DNA of 64,000 nt, taken from NCBI RefSeq assembly GCF_963678635.1, contig NC_087062.1, positions 28,606,833 through 28,670,832 on the forward strand, read 5' to 3'. The first letter of the stretch is position 1. Every line of letters begins with the position of its first letter. Position numbers and translations under genes: made by a program. This DNA comes from Symsagittifera roscoffensis. Lineage: Eukaryota > Xenacoelomorpha > Acoela > Convolutidae. This document shows positions 53,716 through 63,797 of the stretch, piece after piece. The notes under the pieces were generated by a model. That model was not told the origin of the DNA. It made no database searches and saw only the letters and a program-made list of their open reading frames with translations.

Positions 53716-55101
53716 AGAGTCTTTAAGAAACCAAGATGCTATAAAGATGAATCTGATGGCTGTATTGATACCTGGATAGAAGTAATGAAGCTGCATTTCG
53801 AGGAAGAGGACTTGTCGGAGAGACAGGAATGCAGTGCGCTCACCGGCAACTTGGAAGCGACAGCCCTGAATTGTGTCATGGCCAAGAAGCAATATCAGCG
53901 TGACACAGCTGAGAAAATCTTCGCAATCTTGTTGAACCGTTTCGGATCAGGGGTGCAGGGGCACCAAGCGATGATGCGCTTCGAGAAACGGAGGCAACGA
54001 GAAGATGAAACGATAGACAAGTTTCTCGATGACTTGGAAATGCTGAGAAGACGCAGCCAACCGGATGAGTCAAACTGAAGGATGAACCTGGCCGTAGCCT
54101 CAAAATTCATCGATGGTGTGAAGAATGATGAACTTCGAACGATGCTAGCAACGCATTATACACCACACACCACTATCAACCAATGCGCCAACACCAGAGG
54201 AGTTGAGGCTCAAGTCAAAAGAGTATCTTTTGTTGAAACCTCCTTCGAGATCTGGATACTACAAGAACAAGTATGGCAATTTTAACAACGGACCAGCAAA
54301 CCAAGGGAACAATTGGTACAAACCGAGGGATGATATGGAAAAGAGACGCTCTTGTGCCAATTGCAGTTCAACGGACCATCATGTGTCAGTATGCCCAACT
54401 TACAAACAAGGCATGAAAGCAATAGGCTTTAGCCTCGAGGACGAAGATGCGTCAGAATTGGACCATGAGGATTTCATGAGAGGAGTAATTGCAAAATTCG
54501 GCCCGAGCTGTTTCTTTTGCAACTTGGAAGGTCATTTTAAATCAGATTGTCCGCAATTCTGGGATGCAGTGGCAGACATCAAGCATCCAAGACATGAAGA
54601 AGCTTTGTCAGGAGTGAAAGCCAGCAAGGCTCGCCTTTTGAGTGAAGCGGAGGAACGCAGAAAGGATAAACCTCAAGAGCTGGCGGCAAAGAAAATGCAA
54701 GCAGTAACAGAGGAGACACGTGAACCGGAACCAGTAATTGCGGCTGATGACTTCAAGATCGATTATAGGGCAGCCGCGAGGGATGCTCTAAATAGAGTGC
54801 AGCATGAATTGGTGACGAAAGAGATCGAACAAAAAGTGAAACTTGAACTGGAAAATGAGAAACTTCAGGAGCAACTGAATACCTTCGAAGCAACGGAATT
54901 CGAAGAAACTAAAGCACCAAGCAGTTTGAGCATGAAACTTAATGTGATCTCCGGTCAGAGGTTCGGCATGGTGCCGCAAGGAAGCAAGATACAGTCGATA
55001 ATCTCAGTGGCTGGACACCAGGTGATCAGAAATCTGAGTGAACCATCCGAGTTCACTTTGATGCATTTGGACACATATGCAGATTATCTGAGGCAGGCGG
55101 A
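53716..55101 (+). pseudogene. Gag capsid and zinc knuckles, first copy
   Basis: It carries DESDGCIDTWIEVMKLHFEE, FAILLNRFGSG and the knuckles CANCSSTDHHVSVC and CFFCNLEGHFKSDC. It is broken by an in-frame TGA (54076-54078, where the other element has Arg) and by a 7-bp insertion near 54161. It is truncated by the duplication junction. Confidence 0.8.
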
Positions 55102-55202
55102 GCACTAGAAGAACTCTTAAACAACATAGTGGACAGTTTAGAAGAACAAAATGAACAGATGTCCATAACGGGGCAGCACTAGAAGAAGCCTTAAACAACA
55201 TA

Positions 55203-55901
55203 GTGGACAGTTTCGGAGAACAAAATGAACAGATGTCCATAAGAATGAGTGAACTAGAAAGGGCAGTTCACATTGAAAGAGAAAGTCTGCGGGAAGAAAT
55301 AAACCGCAATAGACAAGAAGTTGGCAGGAGCGAAAAACGCTTGAAAGAAAGAACGGACGAGCATATGGCGAAGAACTTGTCGCGAATGACAAGAGAAGCG
55401 GAACAGCGAGAGTTACGCTTAAGAGACGACATCATGGAGAAGTTAAGAATTCAGCAAGAGCAGTCTCTTGGGACTCTTGACACAAAGATAGACGCGATGA
55501 TGGAGAGGCGAACTCAGGCTATCATGGATAGGTTGGACGGGCTACTAAGCAGCAAGAGTGGACCAAAAGAAGGGGAACCGAACTCGGGAGGTCCCAGCAG
55601 GGAGCCGAAGGTGAACTTCAATGAACATCAAAAGAGGAAGACGTATGGATCCACTAGAGGCAGGGCAGTTCATCAGGCTATGCCACAAGGGATAATAGAA
55701 CATGGGGCCCAAACAGTAGAGCAAGTTCAACGGGGAACAGACAGACCTCTAATGAACGACCAACGCAAGGCACACATGCGACTGGGAGAAGTGATTCCGG
55801 TAACAGGGGGCATGCAAGCCCGGGGAGGAGTCATGTGGGCCAAGCGGGAAACACTCACGGCGATTCGGATTGCAGGGATGCACCGCATACAGAGCCTTTG
55901 A
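55203..55901 (+). pseudogene. Gag coiled-coil region, second copy
   Basis: Duplicate of the C-terminal half of 52148-53650, lacking the N-terminal acidic part. It ends early at a TGA where copy 1 has Trp. Very few other differences. Confidence 0.75.
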
Positions 55902-56038
55902 CAAGGTGTGAGGACACTCAGACGGGACACTCAAGGGATGCTACGGCAATGGCCACAGCATTTGAACCCCTAAACAGGTCTTTGTAGACATTCCTTACAA
56001 GGTTATCCAGAACCAATGAACGCAGTGAGAAGTCCAGA

Positions 56039-57586
56039 AGAGTCTTTAAGAAACCAAGATGCTATAAAGATGAATCTGATGGCTGTATTGATACCTGGAT
56101 AGAAGTAATGAAGCTGCATTTCGAGGAAGAGGACTTGTCGGAGAGACAGGAATGCAGTGCGCTCACCGGCAACTTGGAAGCGACAGCCCTGAATTGTGTC
56201 ATGGCCAAGAAGCAATATCAGCGTGACACAGCTGAGAAAATCTTCGAAATCTTGTTAAACCGTTTCGGATCAGGGGTGCAGGGGCACCAAGCAATGATGC
56301 GCTTCGAGAAACGGAGGCAACGAGAAGATGAAACGATAGACAAGTTTCTCGATGACTTGGAAATGCTGAGAAGACGCAGCCAACCGGATGAGTCAAACTG
56401 AAGGATGAACCTGGCCGTAGCCTCAAAATTCATCGATGGTGTGAAGAATGATGAACTTCGAACGATGCTAGCAACGCATTACACACCACTATCAACCAAT
56501 GCGCCAACACCAGAGGAGTTGAGGCTCAAGTCAAAAGAGTATCTTTTGTTGAAACCTCCTTCGAGATCTGGATACTACAAGAACAAGTATGGCAATTTTA
56601 ACAACGGACCAGCAAACCAAGGGAACAATTGGTACAAACCGAGGGATGATATGGAAAAGAGACAATCTTGTGCCAATTGCAGTTCAACGGACCATCATGT
56701 GTCAGCATGCCCAACTTACAAACAAGGCATGAAAGCAATAGGCTTTAGCCTCGAGGACGAAGATGCGTCAGAATTGGACCATGAGGATTTCATGAGAGGA
56801 GTAATTGCAAAAATCGGCCCGAGCTGTTTCTTTTGCAACTTGGAAGGTCATTTTAAATCAGATTGTCCGCAATTCTGGGATGCAGTGGCAGACATCAAGC
56901 ATCCAAGACATGAAGAAGCTTTGTCAGGAGTGAAAGCCAGCAAGGCTCGCCTTTTGAGTGAAGCGGAGGCACGCAGAAAGGATAAACCTCAAGAGCTGGC
57001 GGCAAAGAAAATGCAAGCAGTAACAGAGGAGACACGTGAACCGGAACCAGTAATTGCGGCTGATGACTTCAAGATCGATTATAGGGCAGCCGCGAGGGAT
57101 GCTCTAAATAGAGTGCAGCATGAATTGGTGACGAAAGAGATCGAACAAAAAGTGAAACTTGAACTGGAAAATGAGAAACTTCAGGAGCAACTGAATACCT
57201 TCGAAGCAACGGAATTCGAAGAAACTAAAGCACCAAGCAGTTTGAGAATGAAACTTAATGTGATCTCCGGTCAGAGGTTCGGCATGGTGCCGCAAGGAAG
57301 CAAGATACAGTCGATAATCTCAGTGGCTGGACACCAGGTGATCATAAATCTGAGTGAACCATCCGAGTTCACTTTGATGCATTTGGACACATATGCAGAT
57401 TATCTGAGGCAGGCGGAGCCACGCACCGAGTCGAGAGCTGTGCGAGCACTACTAACGACGGGTGGCCCTCGCATGAAGAAACTTCATGGACGCTACCTAG
57501 AGGTCTATGGGCCGTATCAAGTGATGCTGAACGTGGATGGAATCAGTATCTACACCAGGACTTATGTAACAACAGATGATGACTAA
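56039..57586 (+). pseudogene. Gag capsid and zinc knuckles, second copy, leading to protease
   Basis: The same capsid region, the same in-frame TGA (56399-56401), then 393 open codons with CANCSSTDHHVSAC, CFFCNLEGHFKSDC and the helical ALNRVQHELVTKEIEQ stretch. TAA at 57584-57586 interrupts the frame immediately before MGQIYLGEEELKV, where the minus copy reads through. The TGA shared by both duplicate copies was present before the duplication. Confidence 0.8.
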
Positions 57587-58137
57587 ATGGGGCAGATCTA
57601 TTTGGGCGAGGAGGAACTCAAAGTCCGCAGGATAGGCCATTACGCCATGATGGAACAAGACGCAGTACACATTGGGTATGAAGCAGATGTGACCGCACAT
57701 CTGCTCGACACCAACGGAACAAAAATTGGAGTCACAGGGCTTCTGGACACAGGAGCGGTAGTGATTGTGATGCCGATAAAAACTTGGGAAAGAATGGGCT
57801 TCACGCGGGAAGATCTAATTCCAACGAATCTCCGACTGGCCGCCGCCAATCGAAGAGCTATTTACGTAGCCGGAAGAACACCAATAACGGTCCTCCACAT
57901 GGGATCTTTGGATGAGCTTCCTGGTGGTAGAGAATTTGGACGACGCCGACCAATTCATCTTGGGCAGAGATGTTGTCAGGAATTTTGACGTGATGATTGA
58001 CTTGAACAACGGTCTGATTACGGATTAGAAACCCGGACCGGAAGTATGTTAAGAGACCAATTAATAGGATAATAACAGACGAAAACAAGGTACCAATTTT
58101 TTTAGATAGAAAAGTAAAAATACAGCCAGGACAAGCT
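57587..58137 (+). pseudogene. Aspartic protease (plus element)
   Basis: GLLDTGAVVIVMP, with the D-T-G-A active site at 57746-57757, is in the same frame as the preceding gag. A frameshift near 57905 moves FLVVENLDDADQFILGRD into another frame, which ends at 58028. In a working element this enzyme would cleave Gag-Pol. Confidence 0.8.
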
Positions 58138-58866
58138 GTGGTGGCAATTTTTAGAATGAGAAATTTGAATTCGTTAAGTGATAGTAAACAGGTTTGCTTA
58201 GTACCGAATCCAAATAGTCAGAGTTCGGTGATTTTAGGCCGGAGCTTCTCGGTAACGCGAAACGGACTGTGTGTCAGTGTGTTATTGAACACACTGGACA
58301 CCACGGTTACAATCCAGCGTGGAAAGAAGCTTGGCTACGCTTTGCCGATGAGGACCGACTATGAGGAGACACAAAACTTGAAGAAACATAGTGTGAAAGA
58401 CTGTCCTTATCATGCCAATAAAGATAAAATTTTAAAGAGGATTAATGAATTAAAATCTATTCATAAATCCGAAACGGACGACGGCTTATCAAGCTGCTCG
58501 AATTTTCCGGAACGCCCCTCGTCATATGAACTAGAATTTGACAAACCGGTTTTGCCAGAGATAGAACATTTAAAAGGGAAAATAGGTGAGGGAGATTTCG
58601 AAAAGTTGCGGGACCTCCTAAATCGGAACGCAGATGTATTTTCAAAACATAAGGCGGATATCGGTTGCTGTAATTTCGTCGAACACGAAATCGAACTTGA
58701 AGAGGGCGCCGTTCCCCATAGGGAAGGCGCAAGACGAATGACGCCACACAAATCGGAAGCATGCCAAGTGGAAATAGAAATGTTGCTTGAATACGATATG
58801 ATAGAACCCTCGAAATCGCCATGGGCTTGCGGGGTAGTAATGGCGAAAAAGAAAGGGGGCAGCTGA
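58138..58866 (+). pseudogene. Protease-RT connector and RT N-terminus (plus element)
   Basis: It carries CLVPNPNSQSSVILGRSFS, ETDDGLSSCSNFPERP, MTPHKSEACQVEIEMLLEYD and EPSKSPWACGVVMAKKK, the start of the RT fingers. It stops at 58864-58866 after a run of G (AAAGGGGGC) where one base has been gained or lost relative to the minus-strand element; RT continues in the next frame. Confidence 0.8.
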
Positions 58867-59747
58867 GATTTTGTTGCGACTTTCGTTACTTGAACGCGGT
58901 AACGATAAAAGATGCGTACCCAATACCGCGAATAGACGAGAGCCTATCTAAGCTTGGTGATGCCAAGTTCTTCACCACATTGGACTTAGGTTCTGCCTTC
59001 TGGCAGGTCCCTCTGCGGAATAAGGACAGAGAGAAAACCGGATTCGCGTGCGAATTGGGATGGTACCAGCGGAAGAAGATGCCCTTCGGCTTGTGCAATG
59101 CAACGGCCACTTTTCAAAGACTGATGGCTCAGGCTTTGACGAGAGTGACTAAGAAGTACGGGAACCTCGTGATGTGTTACGTGGATGACGTAGTCATAGC
59201 GACACCGACCCTGGAAGACCACATTGATAGGCTCGATGAGGTCTTTGGATGCATGAAAAGAGCAGGATTGAAGTGCAAATCATCGAAATGTGAAATCCTT
59301 AGGGATTCAATTAAGTACCTTGGAAGAATGGTGGATAGGCATGGTGTGAGGCCGGACCCGGAAGCAGTGGAAGCAGTGTTGACATGGAAAGCTCCCAGAA
59401 CGGAGACACAGCTCCTGAGCTTCCTAGGGTTTGCCAATTACTACCGGGAATTCATACAAGGATATGCGGACAAGGTGTATCCGATGCAGAAGCTGATGCG
59501 CAACAAGGGGAAAAAGTTCGAATGGAACGATGAGGCACAGGTTGCTTTCGAGAACATAAAGCGGGAACTGTGCGAAGCGCCAGTGCTAGGCATGCCTACA
59601 GAAAAGGGCATGTATGTTCTTGACACAGACGCATCGGTAGTGGCCATCTCAGGAATCTTGCATCAAGAGCAAGAATGGAACGGAAGAACAGTTCTCCGTC
59701 CCATTGCATACGGCAGCAAGGTCTTGAGTGACACAGAGATGAAATAA
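58821..59747 (+). CDS. Reverse transcriptase and RNase H start (plus element)
   Basis: 308 codons covering RT motifs RFCCDFRYLNAVTIKDAYPI, FTTLDLGSAFWQVPL (motif A aspartate), MPFGLCNATATFQRLM (motif B), YVDD at 59178-59189, LKCKSSKCEI and FLGFANYYREFIQGYADK, then RNase H starting VLDTDASVVAISGILHQ. This is Ty3/gypsy order and sequence. Catalytic residues are intact. It ends at TAA 59745-59747, in place of a Tyr codon; RNase H continues in frame. Confidence 0.9.
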   Translation: MGLRGSNGEKERGQLRFCCDFRYLNAVTIKDAYPIPRIDESLSKLGDAKFFTTLDLGSAFWQVPLRNKDREKTGFACELGWYQRKKMPFGLCNATATFQRLMAQALTRVTKKYGNLVMCYVDDVVIATPTLEDHIDRLDEVFGCMKRAGLKCKSSKCEILRDSIKYLGRMVDRHGVRPDPEAVEAVLTWKAPRTETQLLSFLGFANYYREFIQGYADKVYPMQKLMRNKGKKFEWNDEAQVAFENIKRELCEAPVLGMPTEKGMYVLDTDASVVAISGILHQEQEWNGRTVLRPIAYGSKVLSDTEMK

Positions 59748-60938
59748 CGCGCACCAAAGGCAGAAATGTTTGCAGTAGTCACCTTCTTGGAAAAGTACCG
59801 TGCATACTTGGGGAGCGCTCCCTTCAAGTTACGCGTGGAAAACAGAGCGTTATCCTGGTTGAAAACCTACTCGTTGGATCAGACTTATATTGGTAGATGG
59901 ATAGTAAGATTGGATGGCTACCATATGATAATCGAACATAGGATGCGTAATAAACACCAAAATGCTGACAACCTCAGCAAGAAAACTGAGTTCTATGAAA
60001 GGTTGGAGCAGAAGCAGGCCAATCAGGCGGAAATAAAGGAGGGATTCTCGTTTCTGAACAAAGAAACTTGTGAAGCGCTTCCCTTAACGAGATGGTTGGA
60101 TAAGTCTGGACATCCAATTCCAGGGCATCCTGAGTTACCTGTAGAGAAAGCAGCCGAGATAAAGATCCTATCCAAGGAGGACCCGCTCCCCTTGGATCTG
60201 TTGCTGCGCTCAAATCTGGTCCAGCAAGAACTCTCTCGCATGAACATAAACAGCCTCTCATTATTGGATAAAACGGTGCAAGTCACACCGCAAGTGATGC
60301 GGATGCTGGGTGGATTGTTAGAAAGAGAAGTGACCAGAGATGACCCCGAGTGGACAGCAGCAGTGGCATCGCTAACAGTCAGTGAGAAAGTGAAGATCAT
60401 GCCGTCCAGACGACAGCACGAAGAGAACGAGAGGGATTGTAGGACAATAGTTCAGCAACTAGTATCCTCAATACCCCACGAGATTTTAACCAGTACTTCT
60501 TACAAACAGAAAGAACAAGGGAGCAGTACGCGAAGGAAAACCGTCACCTTTGTGGATCAAAAGAAGGAAGGTGAAAAGGCAGAACAAAAACTGCTGCAAG
60601 ATTATTTGTCCGGGGAGACGAATGATGAGAAAAATCAGCGATCACAAGATCAACACCCGGGACAAGAAAGTTTGTCCGGGAAGTCTGAGATAGACGAGAA
60701 AATTCCTGATGGAAAACAGGACCTAGAGAACAAGGTTTTGTCCGGGGAGTTCAGATGGATGCGAAGAAGGCACAGACATGATCTGGAGGACCGTGCAGTC
60801 TCCAGCACAACCTCTTCAACGGATGACAATTCTCGAAACTCAGGAATGGACACCTATTCACACAGGAACTCGAGCAAGGGATCTACTAGTGGAAACTCGG
60901 GCAAGGGATCTGGACAGAGAGGTGTACCAGGATCCTGA
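59748..60938 (+). pseudogene. RNase H C-terminal half and LSGE linker (plus element)
   Basis: It continues the RT frame (APKAEMFAVVTFLEKYRAYL), with QTYIGRWIVRLDGY and KHQNADNLSKK. A long hydrophilic linker follows, containing three repeats of L-S-G-(E/K) at 60606, 60672 and 60738, each encoded by TTGTCCGGGGAG or a one-base variant, then a Ser/Arg-rich end. The frame changes near 60.9 kb. Confidence 0.7.
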
Positions 60939-61398
60939 CAGCGATCGCTACCTTATACCAAGCGAAAGAGTCTTTGACAACGCAGCGGATGACTTGGAGA
61001 CAATAGCGGTATCGAAACGTTCGATAAGCCTGTTGCCGCAGAAAGAGGTAGTCAGGACTGATCTTCAGCCGTTTAAACAAGAAACACAGCCGTTGGCGAG
61101 GATTTGGTGCGTTAAGATGGAAGAAGATACACACCAGCCCAACGAGCTGAATAGTCAGATGAGGGTCATGAAGACGTACTTAAAGGCGAGATACCGACTC
61201 TCGGATCGTCTAAGGGCGCAGAGAAATGATCGCATGACAAGCAACCTGAAAAAGTGGATCGAGAATGGTTCTCCGGATAAAGGGGACCTCGAGGAAGATA
61301 GTTATCGCATCTTGAGACAATACTTCATGCAGAAGGAAGGGAGGTTATATTTGAACAAGGACGGGATTATGGCTTGCAAAAAGGGAGGAAGACTATAG
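60778..61398 (+). pseudogene. Linker module before integrase (plus element)
   Basis: The useful part begins near 60.91 kb: DPDSDRYLIPSERVFDN, then YRLSDRLRAQRNDRMTSNLK and EEDSYRILRQYFMQKEG. It matches 34204-34677 of the minus element. No outside family recognised. Confidence 0.55.
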
Positions 61399-63233
61399 TC
61401 CTATACAAGTATAATGCGATAGTGTTACCGCAACTCTATCAGACAGAGCTATTATTCAGGTCACATGATCAGATGGGCCATCAGAGGATCGACAAAGTAT
61501 ATCAGAGGATCCTGAAGCGCTTTGAGTGGCCTGGGATGAAAAAAGCATGCGAGAAGTGGGTAACAGCATGTCTGTCATGGCAACAGGTCAAGGATCCAAG
61601 GAAGTTGCGATTTCCTTTACAATTGATCGAGTCGTCTGAATTCAACGAGGTGGTGCAGATAGATCACCAAGAGATATGCATGACAGACAATGGTTATAAT
61701 CAGGTGCTGGTCATGATAGATCATTTTACGAAGTATGCAGAGGCCGTGCCCTGCATAACTGCCTCGGCGGAAGAGACATGCGACAACCTGATCAATACGT
61801 GGATAGCAAGACATGGTTGTCCGATGACGTTTCAATCGGATAATGGAACAGCTTTCGTAGGAGAGCTTACGAAAGAGCTTATGAGACGCTCACAGGTCGC
61901 TCAGGCTCACTCCACGACATACCACCCTCAGACGAATGGCTTAGTGGAAAGACAGAATAGGACGTTAGTGTCGATGCTGAGAGTATATTGTTCCAGGTAC
62001 TTTCCACAGGTGATGGGAGCATATAACAGCACGCAACACTCCACCACCGGAGTCAGTCCACACATGATGCTAACTGGACACGAAAAGTCTTTACCCTTAA
62101 CCTTCTTTTACCCAGAGTATGAGGGAAAGAAAACGTCCCCACAGGTCTACGTGAGGGATGTGATCAGATGCCAACAGGAGTTGAACGATTTGTGTAGACG
62201 AAATACTCAGCAAGCACAGGCAAGGCAGAAGAAAAGATTCGACAAGAAAGCAGCTGGCGCAAAGGCTTACTCGGTGGGAGACTACGTATGGGTATTTCAG
62301 AACGTTATACCACCAAAAGGGACAAAAAAGCTCCTAAAAAAATGGAGGGGACCCTTCATGATTACAGAGGTGCACCAGGAGGGACGTTTTTATAGACTGA
62401 GTACCTGTCGAGCCGCCCACTATGAGAACATCAAGCCACACAATCCACCGACAGAAGACTGGTGTATACCTGCAGACATGGAAGAAGGGGATTATCTAAT
62501 GATGAATCCTGCTTGTGAGGTCAATGAAAAGGGCACCAGGGAGAAGAACGATGGAAACGAAGTCGTAGAGGAAGGTACGGATACACCGCTGGACCTGGAT
62601 CCAAACGAGGAGATCGAAGCGGACGATGAAACCTTACCCTACGCAGAGGAAGATTGGCAGGATCCCGAACAGATAGAGGTTCCCAAGAACTTGGAACCGG
62701 ATCTTCCGTTCACGATACAGACTCGTCAGAAGGACGGGACGAGACCAAGAAAGAAATACAATCCTTACGGTGACGACTTTGTAGTGGATAGGATAGATCT
62801 AAAGAAGATAGTGGAGGAAGTAGTGGGTCTAGAGGAAATAACTGTGTCACAAGACATTGATATAGTCGATGATCACGACGATGAGTGGGTTGACGACTGG
62901 TCGAAACCCGAGGTAGAATTCGACGACGAGCAACAGCAGTCACATGAACAAGACTTGACGAACCTGCATGTCTTAGAGTGGCTGAATGAAACGACCTCGG
63001 ATCCTGAGGAGACCAGCGTCACGATTCTAGACGTAGATCGTGAAAGCATGAAATACATCAAGACCGAACGAGATGATCCTTCCTGGGCTGCCCAGGAAGG
63101 ACGACTACTCATTCCAGCTTCTAACCTCGTTTTGATACCCGGTATGCGATCGACGGGGACGTCGATTGATATTTTTGTCCGGGGAGTGGGGGTAGGACTT
63201 ACCCACACTGAAAACTTGATAATAAAAAAATGA
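61374..63233 (+). CDS. Integrase with acidic C-terminal tail (plus element)
   Basis: 619 codons. The zinc finger has SHDQMGH and WVTACLSWQQVK; the last Cys of HHCC is Trp here but Cys in the minus copy. The DDE core is complete: QIDHQEICM, FQSDNGTAF and, after 35 residues, NGLVERQNRT. A small deletion after CSRY removes residues present in the minus copy. The C-terminal GPFMITEVHQEGRFYRL is GPY/F-like. The last about 200 residues are an acidic tail ending in the hyperconserved block. TGA at 63231-63233 replaces a Leu codon of the minus element, and the macro domain follows in the same frame. Confidence 0.9.
   Translation: MQKGRKTIVLYKYNAIVLPQLYQTELLFRSHDQMGHQRIDKVYQRILKRFEWPGMKKACEKWVTACLSWQQVKDPRKLRFPLQLIESSEFNEVVQIDHQEICMTDNGYNQVLVMIDHFTKYAEAVPCITASAEETCDNLINTWIARHGCPMTFQSDNGTAFVGELTKELMRRSQVAQAHSTTYHPQTNGLVERQNRTLVSMLRVYCSRYFPQVMGAYNSTQHSTTGVSPHMMLTGHEKSLPLTFFYPEYEGKKTSPQVYVRDVIRCQQELNDLCRRNTQQAQARQKKRFDKKAAGAKAYSVGDYVWVFQNVIPPKGTKKLLKKWRGPFMITEVHQEGRFYRLSTCRAAHYENIKPHNPPTEDWCIPADMEEGDYLMMNPACEVNEKGTREKNDGNEVVEEGTDTPLDLDPNEEIEADDETLPYAEEDWQDPEQIEVPKNLEPDLPFTIQTRQKDGTRPRKKYNPYGDDFVVDRIDLKKIVEEVVGLEEITVSQDIDIVDDHDDEWVDDWSKPEVEFDDEQQQSHEQDLTNLHVLEWLNETTSDPEETSVTILDVDRESMKYIKTERDDPSWAAQEGRLLIPASNLVLIPGMRSTGTSIDIFVRGVGVGLTHTENLIIKK
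63149..63208 (+). promoter_or_regulatory. 60-nt hyperconserved nucleotide block (plus copy)
   Basis: 58 of 60 bases are identical to the minus copy at 32403-32462; upstream bases cannot be aligned. It holds two potential hairpins, TTGTCCGGGGAG and a GGTAGGAC donor-like site. It encodes STGTSIDIFVRGVGVGLTHT, but third positions are also conserved, which points to selection on nucleic acid. Confidence 0.75.
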
Positions 63234-63797
63234 AGAATAGCAAGAAAAACAGGAGACTTAGAAGCAGAAACAGGCGAAGAACCTAAGAAACCTGACATAG
63301 GCAGGGTAGTTGAGTCTTATTTTAACTTACCAAATGAATATTCAAGTAACATAATACTAATAGACAGTGATTTCATACTCACAAATAGAACATGTGCGAT
63401 AGCAATCACAGCAGACATGAGTTTTAGGACAGCGTTAGCGGCAGACTTTAAGAGAGAATACAAAAACGTTGAATTCCTTTGGAAGCAAAGACCAGGGATA
63501 GGGGGCGTAGCGGCCTTACCTCCGGCGGCGTCGCAGATACCGGGAAAATACCTATGCTTCTTGGTAACGAGGGCGACGGAGAAGCAGCACGTGGACCCAG
63601 AGAACCTAGTCTTGTCCTTGACGAGGCTGAGGGACTTCCTCGTGGAAATGGACGTGATGGAGCTCTCGCTTCCAGTGTACGATCCAAACAGAGGAAGACT
63701 GCATCCTCGGGAATTGTACGCGCTTGTACACGGGATATTCTCTGATCCGAATATACAAGTATATCTGCATAAGAAATATTACTTAAGTATAGGCTGA
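63234..63797 (+). CDS. Macro domain at the Pol C-terminus (plus element)
   Basis: The frame is open from AGA after the TGA at 63231-63233; the first Met is at 63417, but homology begins earlier (YFNLPNEYSSNI, IDSDFILTNRTCAIAITAD). The macro signature is M.F..ALAADFKREYKNV, KYLCFLVTRA, LRDFLVEM, LPVYDPNRGRLHPRELYALV and IQVYL. The ligand loop usually read as GCG(L) is DPNRG in both elements, so binding or hydrolysis of ADP-ribose is not certain. Possible roles are removal of host ADP-ribosylation or particle function; both are inference. Confidence 0.65.
   Translation, partial: RIARKTGDLEAETGEEPKKPDIGRVVESYFNLPNEYSSNIILIDSDFILTNRTCAIAITADMSFRTALAADFKREYKNVEFLWKQRPGIGGVAALPPAASQIPGKYLCFLVTRATEKQHVDPENLVLSLTRLRDFLVEMDVMELSLPVYDPNRGRLHPRELYALVHGIFSDPNIQVYLHKKYYLSIG

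Larger units (their letters stand above)
52853..57424. repeat. 2.3-kb tandem duplication inside gag (plus element)
   Basis: 52853-55101 is repeated from 55176 (offset 2,323 bp), with an extra 74-bp partial copy at 55102-55175 between them. The junctions share GCACTAGAAGAA. Copy 1 has a 7-bp insertion near 54161 that copy 2 lacks. Copy 2, not copy 1, connects to the protease. Confidence 0.95.

Noticed and set aside
54076-63233. A variant genetic code, because many in-frame stops interrupt good protein
   Set aside because: The stops replace different residues (Arg, Leu, Tyr, and Met or Gln in the minus copy) and use all three stop codons, so no single reassignment fits. Mutational decay is simpler.
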